From NCBI GenBank assembly GCA_001414345.1, contig LLCB01000135.1, positions 62,001 to 126,000 on the forward strand: DNA of 64,000 nt, written 5' to 3'. How positions within the stretch are numbered: the stretch's first letter is position 1; each line of letters starts with the position of its first letter. This document shows, one piece after another, positions 37,792 to 48,700 of this stretch. The translations under genes were made by a program, and so were the position numbers. This DNA is from Hymenoscyphus infarciens. Lineage: Eukaryota > Ascomycota > Leotiomycetes > Helotiales > Helotiaceae. The notes under the pieces were generated by a model. It was given only the letters and a program-made list of their open reading frames with translations. It had not been told where the DNA came from and did no database searches.

Positions 37792-38142
37792 TAAAAAGGA
37801 AAAACTCTACTTCGCTAGTAATAGTATTTATAATATCTCTTTTAAGCTTGTCGTCGCTCCTTTTATTTCAAATACGACTCGGCCTAGATTCGGACTAGGA
37901 TAATAATATCCTTAAATAGCCAGGTAATTAGAGACTACCTAGATAGCTAGTAATATTAGGGTTTGATATCGGTTTTAGACAGCTAGTAAAAAGCGTGTTT
38001 TACACGTTACGGAAGTAGGAATACGCTAAGTGCTTTAGAAGCTTCTAATAACCTTCTCTGTATAGAGACTACTATATATAGGTTCGGTAAATAAGTCGAC
38101 TATTACTAAAAGTCATCGTGAAGGCTTCTAAATCTGCTCTTA

Positions 38143-38162
38143 CCCCCCCCCCCCCCCCCCCC
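38143..38162 (+). repeat. Poly-C tract (20 C) just before the ORF
   Basis: Twenty uninterrupted C's end 12 bases before the ATG at 38175. The same spot in the inner gypsy derivative has a shorter C run (40501-40508), and in the outer element a CTCTCT run, so it is a family feature of the leader. Confidence 0.85.
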
Positions 38163-38174
38163 TAATTCGATATT

Positions 38175-38624
38175 ATGTCGATAGTTCTGCCGAATAGCGT
38201 TAAGCTACCTTCCAGGGCCACCCCCCTTTCCGAAAGCCGCCTAAATAGCATCCGCACACCAAGATCTAGAAGATCTCGACGAAAGAACAAAGACAAGCGA
38301 GACTTCTCAAATACGGACCAGATACGGTCAGTTGTACAAGCTTTGGAAGCAGAAAATCAAGAAACAAAGGATCGGTTAGCTAAGCTAGAAAAGAGAGTAA
38401 GCGAACTCACAATTCAACAAATCGTCTCGCCTCTGAACCCTCCCCGATCCGACCCTCTTCTGCTTCCAAGCCCAAATTCATACCCCTTTCGGCCACGGGC
38501 AGCTGCCCCTGATGCCTTCCAAAATACCCCCTCCTTGTCTAATTCAGCTCCGAACTCCCCACGATCCGACAGCGAATCTTCTGCCACTTCTGAAGTGGAA
38601 TCGGAATCGGAAGATGACGAATAA
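38175..38624 (+). CDS. Uncharacterised 149-aa protein at the gag position of the 2.1-kb LTR element
   Basis: Intact single-exon frame, ATG to TAA, with normal codon use inside an otherwise AT-degraded tract. It has a basic N-terminal third (TPRSRRSRRKNKDKRD, about residues 33-48) and a predicted coiled coil (about 52-85, leucine/valine heptads around VVQALEAENQETKDRLAKL). A Ser/Pro-rich middle and a very acidic tail (ESEDDE at the end) follow. There is no zinc knuckle and no enzyme motif. It starts at the same place relative to leader and C tract as the gypsy gag, so a minimal Gag-like or RNA-binding structural protein is one idea. A captured host fragment is another. I do not recognise a family. 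Confidence 0.65.
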   Translation: MSIVLPNSVKLPSRATPLSESRLNSIRTPRSRRSRRKNKDKRDFSNTDQIRSVVQALEAENQETKDRLAKLEKRVSELTIQQIVSPLNPPRSDPLLLPSPNSYPFRPRAAAPDAFQNTPSLSNSAPNSPRSDSESSATSEVESESEDDE

Positions 38625-39277
38625 GTCCTTAAGTACCCCGATTCAGGAGGGAACAAGGTAATACGACAACTTCGGCAACAACTTCGCCTTTGACCAGCCG
38701 AAAGCCCACCGACTCTGATAAGAGTCTTACATTCTTTACTTTCTTTTCACTTCTGGCCGGGCCAGAAGTCCTTTTTTTATTTAAATTCGAATCGGATACG
38801 AATCGGTACGCTCTCGAAGTGAGCTCTTAACTGAGTTATCACTGTCTCTCAACCGAACGACTTCCGACTCTACACTGAATTCGACTTCGACTCTATTTTG
38901 AACTTTTGAACTTTTTAAACTTTTTAAACTTTGAACTTTGAACTTTCTCCGACCTACTGGATAGGATCGGACTATACTCTTTTCGCGAATGCTTGCTTTT
39001 GATATTAAAGGATTAGAATTAAAGTCTCTCTTTTGCAAGTATCTACGAATTAGTTCGGTTACGATTCAGACCTAAAATCGATATCTCAACATCTTGTCTC
39101 GCTTATAATAAGTTCAATAAACAGAGCATCTACGAACTCGGGTCAGCTACGATTTAGACCCTAACCTTACAACAAAATCAATAAAACATAACTAATTTAA
39201 TAACTTACGTATCTCGATTTAGCCTTAAACGATAAGAGAGAGAAGACTTAGGACGAGTCTTTTTTAAGAGAGGGGGA
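38625..39277 (+). other. 3' untranslated part of the 2.1-kb LTR element
   Basis: GC-balanced at first, with a cluster of GAACTTTT-like short repeats (about 38898-38945), becoming AT-rich near the polypurine tract. No supported ORF; an 85-codon frame on the other strand is low-complexity. Confidence 0.5.
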
Positions 39278-39585
39278 TGTGACGGTATACTGTCATCCTA
39301 GATAGCTAGGAGTACCTACTATATATAGGGTTTCAGTAGTTGTTGTCTTATATAGTCTATTTTAGGAAGGTTACGTAGGTTTAAGCTTTTATATTAGCTG
39401 AGGTTGTTTGGTTTCAGGCCCTTTTATACTATCCGAACCTCTTATATATAGTAGCCTACTCCTAGAGTAGAGAGGGATAGTTTTTCCTTTTCTTCCGTAT
39501 TAGAGCCTAGTATCTACATATGTTATTCTGCTGAACGCACTCCTATATACCTCTTTTGTAGTAGTATGTATTTCGTGCCGTTATA
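39278..39585 (+). repeat. 3' LTR (type B, 308 bp)
   Basis: Starts TGTGACGG directly after the purine tract and ends CCGTTATA. It is less RIP-mutated than the 5' copy at most, though not all, differing sites. Confidence 0.9.
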
Positions 39586-39681
39586 TCTATTCTCTATAGC
39601 ATAGTATAAGGACTATTGAATATTAGTAACTAAAACCCCTCTAATAAGTAAGAGGTACTTATAGTAACCTTAGCGCGAAGT

Positions 39682-42401
39682 TGTGATAGTATGCTATCCT
39701 AGATTATTATATAATAGTACTATCCTAAATTGTCAGTATTCGTGAAACTACCGATACCTCTAAGTAGTGCTAATACCTCTAATACACCTAGAGCCGAGAT
39801 TACGAATAACTAATACTTATATAAGCGAAGTACTAAAGGTATTAATATCCGACATTTATATATAGAAGAGATTAAGGTTTAGATATTATATATTTAGCTT
39901 TCTAAAGGATTAGAGGTTATATATTTAGCTTTTCAGCTCTTATTATTTAGTATTAGCTATATTAGATAAGGCTTAGTTATTATTATTATTAGAACTTAGA
40001 AGCTTCTAACCTTCTTATATATAGACGTTTATGTTTAGTATAGTAGAGGGATAGTTATTGTTTTCTTCTATATTAGTACCTAGTATCTATATACGTTATT
40101 CTATTATACGTACTCCTATATACCTCTATTATAGTTATATATATTTCATGCTATTATATAAAAATAATAACTCTTCTTCACTAGTGACAGCCTTTATAAT
40201 ATCTCTTTCAAGCTTGTCATCGCTTTTTTTATTTCGATTTCAATTTAGCCTCTAATTAGACTATAATAACACATCCTTAAATAGCCGGGATTCCAGAGAT
40301 CTCCTAGACGGCCAGTGACACTAGGGTTTAGTATCTATATAGACAGCTGGTGAAAATCGTGTTTTACACATCAAGGGATTAGAATACGCTAAGTGTTCCC
40401 GAGAATCCTAATAACCCTCTCCGTGCGGGGATTGCCATATACGATTCAGATAGTTGACAATATAAATAGTCATCCGGAAAACTCCTGAATCGCCCCTTTA
40501 CCCCCCCCTAATTTAACATTTAATATGTTAGAATCCAGAGCGACTCTAGGTCCCTCCCAAGCTCCGCTCCTAAGCGTAGAGCCCCCCTATAGATAACAAA
40601 GTCAAGCCTCTACCAAAAGGTCTCTAACTTAGTACCGTAGCCCTAAGAACACTAAGAAGCCTAAGAATAACAAAGGCAAAGGCTCTACGCCTAGAAGCTA
40701 GAGAGATCAACGAGACTTCTCTAATATAGACGAGATATAGAGTATAATCTAAGCTATAGAGGCTAAGAATTAAGAAAAAGAATAGAAAATTTTAGAGTAA
40801 GATAATCAGATCGCCTAATTATTAGACCTAGTATAGTAAATCAGCTAATAACTACTAAATAACAACTATAGTCTAAGTCCCCTCTAACCTATACGAACAC
40901 CTCCTTCTGTCTCTTCAAACCGTTATCAGAGGCGAGACCCTACCTCTAATATTCCTTCTTCACAACGACCTTCTCCACGCCTACAACCCAAACTACACCT
41001 CTAAACCATTCTTTAGTACCTCTATACCAGCAACGACTAACACCTTATCTAAGGCCTTAGCAGCCTTCTTAACCTCCTCCTTCTCCTCCTTACCTATAAG
41101 CTTACTAAACTCCTTCCTAATAAACTATAGTAACTACCTAAGTTAGAACAGATTCAGTATATATTTAGGATTAAACTTACTAGGATGTACATAGTATTCT
41201 ACTCTACGTAGTACCTATACTTCTTCAACTTTAGCTTCTTAAAAGCGTATACGTAATCTCTATTCTAAGATTTTACCTAAAAGCACTAAACGTAGTAGAC
41301 TTAGTAAGTAGCTAGAAGCGTACTAGGAGGATATAGAAGAGGCATTTTACTATATCGGATTAGCCCTAAATCAAGTCTAATTAAGAAGAGAAGAACTTAC
41401 TTTTATATATATATATATATATTATATATATTCTAGGAGATAAGTTAGTATATAAGGATATACCTAATCAGAAGATATTCTTACTATTTATTATTATTTA
41501 GATAAAAAGAAAAGAAGAAGAGAAGTTAGAATTAGAGAAAAGTCGTTTACTAATATACTACTTATAATAATAGCTATCGCTTTACAATTATTATTTATTA
41601 CTTAATAATTACTATTATAATATATAATAATAGTAAGAACATAATAACTCTATAGTAGCATACTACTTTCTACTTACTAGTTAATTATTAGCTTCTCTTC
41701 TATTTATATCCTATTATTACATAGTATATAGTAGCAAATAAAGAGTAATTAGCTCTTAAATAATAATACTACTAGCTACTAACCCTACCCTAACTACTAG
41801 ACACTATAATAATAAGATAAGTTATATTCTTTATAATAAAAAGATAAACAATACTCTAATCGACCTAATACTATACTAATCGCCAACCAAAGACTCAGGA
41901 CAAGTCTTTTTAAAAGAGGGGGGATATAATAGCATACTATTCTAGATTATCATATAATAGCACTATTCTAAATTGTCAGTATTCGTAAAACTACTAATAC
42001 CTCTAAGCAGTGCTAATACCCCTAATACACCTAGAGCTAAGATTATAAATAACTAATACTTATATAAGCAAAGTGCCGAAGGTATTAATATCCGATATTC
42101 ATATATAGAAGAGATTAAGGTTTAGATATTATATATTTAGCTTTCTAAAGGATCAGAGGTTATATATTTAGCTTTTCAGCTCTTATTATTTAGTATTAGC
42201 TATATTAGGCAAAGCTCGGTTATTATTATTATTAGAACTTAGAAGCTTCTAACCTTCTTATATATAGACGTTTATGTTTAGTATAGTAGAGAGACAGTTA
42301 TTATTTTCTTCTATATTAGTACCTAGTATCTATATACGTTATTCTACTATACGTACTCCTATATACCTCTACTATAGTTATATATATTTCGTACTATTAC
42401 A
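39682..42401 (+). mobile_element. 2.7-kb internally deleted gypsy derivative nested in the outer element
   Basis: LTRs 39682-40158 and 41925-42401, both 477 bp and both without the 19-bp segment of the outer LTRs. They begin TGTGATAG and end ATTACA, the least damaged ends in the window. Flanks GAAGT / TAAGT agree in four of five bases. The leader (40159-40524) and first part of gag (ATG at 40525) are followed, from about 40990, by sequence collinear with the outer element's 3' region (42430-43365). The pol domains are missing. A purine tract (41912-41924) precedes the 3' LTR. RIP is milder than in the outer copy. Confidence 0.85.
40525..40980 (+). pseudogene. Broken gag 5' part of the deleted gypsy derivative
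   Basis: ATG at 40525 opens a frame (MLESRATLGPSQAPLL) that meets a stop after about 23 codons. The region is otherwise collinear with the outer element's gag start at 31782. It is useful mainly as a less mutated reference for what RIP removed there. Confidence 0.6.
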
Positions 42402-43866
42402 TAAGTGCCTAAGTCTCCTCTAGAAGAGCGAACTATACCTTTGAACTATTCTTTAGTACCTCTATACTAGCAACGACTAATACCTTATCTAAGGCCTTAG
42501 TAGCCTTCTTAATAGCCCTCTTCTTCTTCTTACCTTAAAGCTTACTAAACTCCTTCCTAATAAACTATAGCAACTACCTAAGTTAGAACGAATTTAGTAT
42601 ATATTTAGGATTAAACTTACTAAGATATATATAGTATTCTACTTAATATAGTACCTATACTTCTTCGACTTCGACTTCTTAAAAGCATATATATAATCTC
42701 TGTTCTAAGATTTTACCTAAAGGTACTAAACGTAGTAGACTTAGTAGGTAGCTAGAAACGTACTAGAAGGACATAGAAGAGGCATTTTACTATATTAGAT
42801 TAGCTCTAAATCAGGTCCGATTAAGGAGAGAAGAACTTACTTTTATATATATATATATAATATATATATATATTCTAAGAGATAAGTTAGTATATAAGAA
42901 TATATCTAATTAGAAGATATTCTTACTATTTATATTATTTAGATAAAAAGAAAAGAAGAAGAGAAGTTAGAATTAGAGAAAAGTCGCCTACTAATATACT
43001 ACTTATAATAATAGCTATTACTTTACAATTATTATTTATTACTTAATAATTACTATTATAATATACGATAATAGTAAGAATACGATAACTCTATAGTAGT
43101 ATACCGCTTTTTACCTACTAGCTAATTATTAGCTTCTCTTCTGTTTATATCCTATTATTACATAGTATATAATAGTAAATAAAGAGCGATTAGCTCTTAA
43201 ACGATAATACTACTAGCTACTAACTCTACCCTAACTACTAGATACTATAATAGTAAGATAAATCATATTCTTTATAATAAAGAGATAAATAATACTCTAA
43301 TCGACCTAATACTATACTAATCGATAACTAAAGACTTAGAATAAGTCTTTTTAAAGAAGGGGAGATATAATAGTATACTATTCTAGATTATTATATAATA
43401 GCTGGATTATTATATAATAGTACTATTCTAAATTATTAGTATTCGTAAAACTGCCGATACCTCTAAGCAGTGCTAATACCTCTAATACCTCTTTAGCCGA
43501 GATTACGAATAACCAATACTTATATAAGCAAAGTACTAAAGGTATTAATATCCGATATTTATATATAGAAGGGATTAAGGTTTAGATATTATATGTTTAG
43601 CTTTCTAAAGGATTAGAGGTTATATATTTAGCTTTTCAGCTCTTATTATTTAGTATTAGCTATATTAGATAGGGCTTAGTTATTATTATTATTAGAACTT
43701 AGAAGCTTCTAACCTTCTTATATATAGACGTTTATGTTCGGTATAGAAGAGGGATAGTTATTGTTTTCTTCTATATTAGTACCTAGTATCTATATACGTT
43801 ATTCTACTATACGCACTCTTATATACCTCTACTATAGTTGTGTATATTTCGTGCTATTATACTTAT

Positions 43867-45464
43867 AAGTTAAGATATAAGTTAATTAGTATATAGTCTA
43901 CTTTAACTTCTAAACTCTAAACTAAGGTAGCTTTATACGTCTTTATTACTACTTATAAGTATCTTAATTATTATATAAGGAAGCTCTTTACTATTCCTTT
44001 TATATTTTCTTCTTTTAATATAATATAGTACTATACTAACGCCTTATATACTATTATACTTCTTATTACTACTATATATATCTACCTTACTTAGTAGTAG
44101 TCTACTTCTTATATTTTTCTAGTAAGCTTTATAAGTATAAAAGTCTATATTATAAGCTTCTTCTAGACTTTTTCTTAGTATACTTTCTAGTTTAGTTTCT
44201 TATTAAGCTCTACTTTTAAGAACCTTATATACTTAACTAGTATAAGCCTTATCTCTTTAAACTAGACTATCTTCTTCTATAATACTCTTATTCTTATAAA
44301 GTATATAAATACTATCTTTTCTAAGCTAAAAGCTATCTTTTACTTATTTACTTACTTATTATATACTCTCTAAGCTATTTTAAGTATTCTATAGTTTACT
44401 ATTATACTTTTTAATATTATAAGTAGATTTATATTATTTATAAAGCCTACTATAATAAGTCTATTAATTCTTACTAGGTCTTTATATAGTATTAAGATAA
44501 AGAGGATAAATAGTATTAGTAATAGTACTAATTTTTATAAAACACCTTATTTAAAGTCTCTTTTATCTACTAATTATCTATTAAAGAATAGTATAGCTCT
44601 TTATTTAAAGAAGAAGCTCTCTATTTATATTACTATCTACTATAGAACCTCCTTCTCTTTTAATATATAAAGTAGTTATATATAGTCTACTTAGTTAAAA
44701 GCTTCTACTATATTTAGTTAAGCTAGAGACGTATAGCTCTTATTTTCTTATACTATATATATACTCTCTATTACTATTCTAATTACTAGCTTTATATCTT
44801 AGTACTTCTAGTTACTTATCTATAGCTCTAGTAGTAGTACTATTTCCTTTATAAGCTATATAAGCCTTTATACTATTACTTTTTTAAGAATCTTACTTAT
44901 AGTTAAGAGTAGTACTATTAGCTAATAAGCCTCTACCTTACTCTACTTCTTAGTTATTTTACTTAGTTTTCTTAGTACTATTACCTTTATATAGTAGAAG
45001 TAGAATAGGAAGTACTATAAGTAGAAGCTTACTTCTACTATTATAGTAAGTACTTTATAAAGCGGTTTATTATAAGCTTTTAAGAAGCTGTTTACTAGTA
45101 TATTAAATCTTAGTACTTTTTATAGTATTAATCTTATAACTATCTTAATATACTTCTTAGTTATATATTAGCTTACTAAGTACTTTCTAAAAAAGCTCTT
45201 AGTATTCTAGTTTTTATTAAAAACGCTTAAGTAGTTAGCTATTAACTCTAGAAAGAACTTTTTTATAAAGATATAAGCCTTCTCTTAGTAAGTCTTACTT
45301 TTTATTCTATTAAGTAATATAAGTATTAGTAGTACTAGTACTTTTAGTCTTATATATCTTTTAAAACATATCTACTTCTTAAGTATCTAAAGTTTCTTTT
45401 TATTCTTTACTATCTCTACTAGTACTTCTTTCTAGCTCTTTATCTTTACCTTTCTACTTACTAT
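43867..45464 (-). mobile_element. Tad1-like LINE, reverse transcriptase part (RIP-mutated)
   Basis: The minus-strand reading shows non-LTR RT features: a GVL-x-KLVLLLILFILF stretch (about 44540-44490) in the place of the GxPQGSP motif, and the catalytic FxDD box reading F-I-N-N (44433-44444). The two Asp-to-Asn changes are G-to-A on the coding strand. Stops are all of RIP type. The LINE is cut on its 3' side by the outer gypsy element (CTTAT duplication) and on its 5' side by the inverted-end segment at 45465. The endonuclease half resumes at 53165. Confidence 0.7.
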
Positions 45465-45555
45465 TATAGCGATTACAGAAGCTATATCGAGAGCATAGGA
45501 TAAGCAAAGTAAAGTTAAAGTAGATGCTTTCGATATAGCTTCTATAATCGCTATA
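45465..45555. repeat. 91-bp hairpin MITE / left inverted end of a 7.7-kb insertion
   Basis: TATAGCGATTACAGAAGCTATATC at 45465 is answered by GATATAGCTTCTATAATCGCTATA ending at 45555, so the unit itself is a hairpin with arms of about 31 bp. Its first 62 bases also occur inverted at 53101-53164. It directly abuts the interrupted LINE. Confidence 0.8.
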
Positions 45556-45739
45556 GTTATAAGCTCGGTTAGCAGATAGAACACTACTTCTACTACGCTA
45601 GTTATATTAGCTTTATCTTCTTTTTATCTATTCTTATCTTCTTCTTAAGAGCACTGCTTTTATAATAGTAAGCTTACTCTTAACTAAAAAGGTCCTCCTT
45701 ACTAACTAAAACTCGTAGCCTATATAGTATAACCGCTTC

Positions 45740-48700
45740 TTTTATATTACCTACTAAGAAAGAGTTTAAGAATACTTTAATCTAAATAGCCTTAATATAA
45801 AGAACGCTAATAAGCTTAAAAGACTCTATCCTACGATCGAATAAGCTATACTCGATAAGAATATTAGACTTAAAGAAGCCTAGCTTATAGTAAATAAAGC
45901 CTAGGATATACTCTTAGTAGCTTAATATATAAGAAGAGATCTACTAGAACCACCTCTCCTAGTATTAGCTAATAACGTTAAAGAGGACTTTAAAGACGAT
46001 ATTAAAAGATATGCTTTTAAAATTAATAAGCTTTATACTATATAAGATAAGATATATAAAGTTAGCTTCTAGGTAGAGAGCACTATAGATAAGTCTATAC
46101 TCTTAGAAGCCTAATCCTTACTTAGGTATACTAGGAAATTCGCTCTCTAGAACCTAATTTAAAAGCTTAAAAATAACTTAGTACTAATATTAGAAAGCGT
46201 AGAAGACATAGTATATATAGAATACTAGAATATACTTACTTAAACTAAATTAGAGTCTATAAACCCTAATCGCTAGTTCTCTAACTAGAAACGCTATTAT
46301 AACTAAGTAAAAAATTTTTAACTCTTAGAGATTAAGAGTCTACTTATAGTAAAGGACTTTCTAGATATAGTTTACTAAATTACTCTTACCTAGGTAATAA
46401 GTTAAAAGATATAGTTAATTAATAATATAGAGCTTAAGAAAGGAGTTATATTACTTAATAATCTTACTAAAATGTTTTTAGAGATCTTATATAAACATCT
46501 TATATTAAAGACTAGTAGAAAGGCTAGTAGAATATTCTCTATTTTTAGAGGTAGAAGTAATAACCTATCTAATTCTAGGAATAGAGCTTAAAATAAGGGT
46601 TCTAATAATAAGAAATATCTATATAAGACTAGTTAAGAACACTTTTAGAAACTAGTTAACTACTAAACCTTAGAATTTATACTTATTAGAAAGTATAATC
46701 CTACTCTTAATAATCTCTTAGATAATAAGGAGTTAAAAGAGATTATATAGTACTTAGAAGCCTCTTTCTAGATAGACCTTTAAAAGAAACTAATTAAAAA
46801 GTTCCTTATAGTATAATCTAAGTTTAGAAAGGGATTTATAAGCTCTACTTAAGAGTTATTAAAATACCTTATTAGGAATATAAGTACTATAATCTTATCT
46901 CTAAAGCTTTTAACTAATCTAGAAAGAATAAACTAAGTCTTAAAATAGAGAATCTATACTTTCTTAGTTAAATATATTAGATACTCTCTTATAGATTTAA
47001 TACTCTTTAATAACTATAAAGCGGTCTATCTTATTAATAGTAAGGATATACTTATCCTAGGAACCTTTAGACGTTCTAATAATATAGTAGAATTAAGAAC
47101 AACTAGTATTCTAATTAGTAGAATAAGAATAAGAGTTATAAAGAACGTTCTTAGAGGTAAGAGAGGAAGTGATTCTATAGATCTAACGCTTATTAATATT
47201 GTAGTTATTAAGGGTTTTTATTCTAATATTATCTTAGAAGTATATATTAGGGAATCTAGAGTATAGTATAATAGGTATAACTATTTACTATACTTTAGAC
47301 CTATAAAGAATAATATAGTTATTAAATCTTTAATTTATATAGTAAACTTAGTCTTATTTAAATATAACCCTATTAATAACTATACTAAGCTTTAAAACCT
47401 CTAAGCTATATTTACTTTAATATATCTAACACTTTCTAAAAAGATTAACAAACGCTTTTATAAGAAGATAAGAGACTATACTAGACTAAGAAGTAATTTA
47501 ATAGAAATTTAGTATAAAAGATTAGGATATCTAGGATAAGAAGCTCTTAAAGCTCTAGTCTAGTTAGTAAGGAACGTAAAAATTATAGGTATTAAATAAG
47601 TAAAGTGCTTATACTATACTATTACTTATACTTAGAACGTAGTTTTAAGATATATCTCTAAGAATAGGAGTATATAACTATTCTAGTAGTACTTATAGAA
47701 TCTGTTTAACTTCCTAACTAGATATAATAGAGCTAAATAGCTCCTCTTAATAAAAGAGGAGTATAGTAGGAAACTCTTTAGATTTATAATAATAAATAAG
47801 AGAGGAGAAATAGTATTTAAAAAGCTTAAGAACTTTAAAAGATAAGTTAGATAGTAATATAGTCTTTTAATTTATAAGCTTAAGTATAATAATAATAAAT
47901 TAGTAATCTTATAGTATAAAGTCTTAGAATATACTTTATAGGCTATAGAAATTAGAATAGACTTAGAGCTTATACTAACTTATACTTATAAGCTAAATAG
48001 AGAGATAAAAAGAGTAAGATAAGAAGTAATTATATACTTAATTAAAATATTATCTACTACTAACTTACTATAACACCTCTAAACTAAGTTAACTATAGCT
48101 AGAATCTAGCTCTATAATATAAGTCTTAATTAAAGAAATAAGTTTAAGATACTAAATAAGGTACTCTTATTATAGTTTAATAATTATTTCTACTAGTATA
48201 ATCTAAAGTTTAGAAACTTAGTAATAAAAGACCTTAGACTAGATTAGAATAGAATCTACGTTTATAGGTTTAGAGCTTATCTATTAAAAAAGGAGAGAGA
48301 GTAAGAAGTTAAGAAGAGAGCTTTTAAAGTTAATCTTAGAGCTTATATAGGTTATTTAGTTAGGTATGTCTTATTAAATATCTACTATATCTAGGTTCTC
48401 TAGCTTAATTAAGTTATTATAACTTAGAACGTTATATTTAATAAAGAAATCTTTTATATACTAGAATATAAAAAGGTAGAATAATAACCTATTATAATTA
48501 CTTATATAGTAGTATAGTATATAGTTAAGTAGGAGTAATAAGACGTTAAAGCCTTATTTAAAAATATTAGTATATATGAAATAGAGAGTGTAGGAAAACT
48601 AAAACTAGAAGCTAAACTAGTAAGAGATATCTTATCTAAAGCTACTAATATACTAGGCAAAGTTTTAATTAGCTAGAACTTAGGAGTAAGGCTAGAAAAG

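Larger units (their letters stand above)
37484..39585 (+). mobile_element. 2.1-kb LTR element with target duplication and a non-RIPed core (non-autonomous)
   Basis: LTRs of 308 bp each (37484-37791 and 39278-39585). The flanking 5-mers are CCTAC (37479-37483) and TCTAT (39586-39590), identical apart from two C-to-T changes. The leader (37792-38162) is collinear with the gypsy leader and ends in a 20-base C tract. A 149-codon ORF follows 12 bases later. A polypurine tract (about 39266-39277, AAGAGAGGGGGA) abuts the 3' LTR. No protease, RT or integrase is present. The LTRs and leader show RIP, but 38163-39277 has near-normal composition. It sits inside the outer gypsy element. Confidence 0.9.
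30932..43861 (+). mobile_element. Ty3/gypsy chromovirus, full length with target duplication, containing two nested elements
   Basis: Flanked by identical 5-bp target duplications CTTAT (30927-30931 and 43862-43866). LTRs are 30932-31427 and 43366-43861, both 496 bp and both carrying a 19-bp segment (AGCTGGATTATTATATAAT-like) that the inner element's LTRs lack. This proves they are a pair. Internal parts in order: leader 31428-31781, gag, zinc knuckle, protease, RT, RNase H, integrase, chromodomain, 3' untranslated region and polypurine tract (about 43353-43365, AAAGAAGGGGAGA). It is interrupted by the 37484-39585 and 39682-42401 elements. Without them the element is about 8.1 kb. RIP has ended all coding. 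Confidence 0.9.

Noticed and set aside
38781..39038. 85-codon minus-strand ORF inside the 2.1-kb LTR element
   Set aside because: It overlaps a patch of GAACTTTT-like repeats in the 3' untranslated part; low complexity, no support.
41400..43365. Apparent tandem duplication of 41000-42400 and 42430-43860
   Set aside because: Explained by nesting: the inner deleted gypsy copy and the outer element's 3' end are homologous and lie side by side. No separate duplication is needed.
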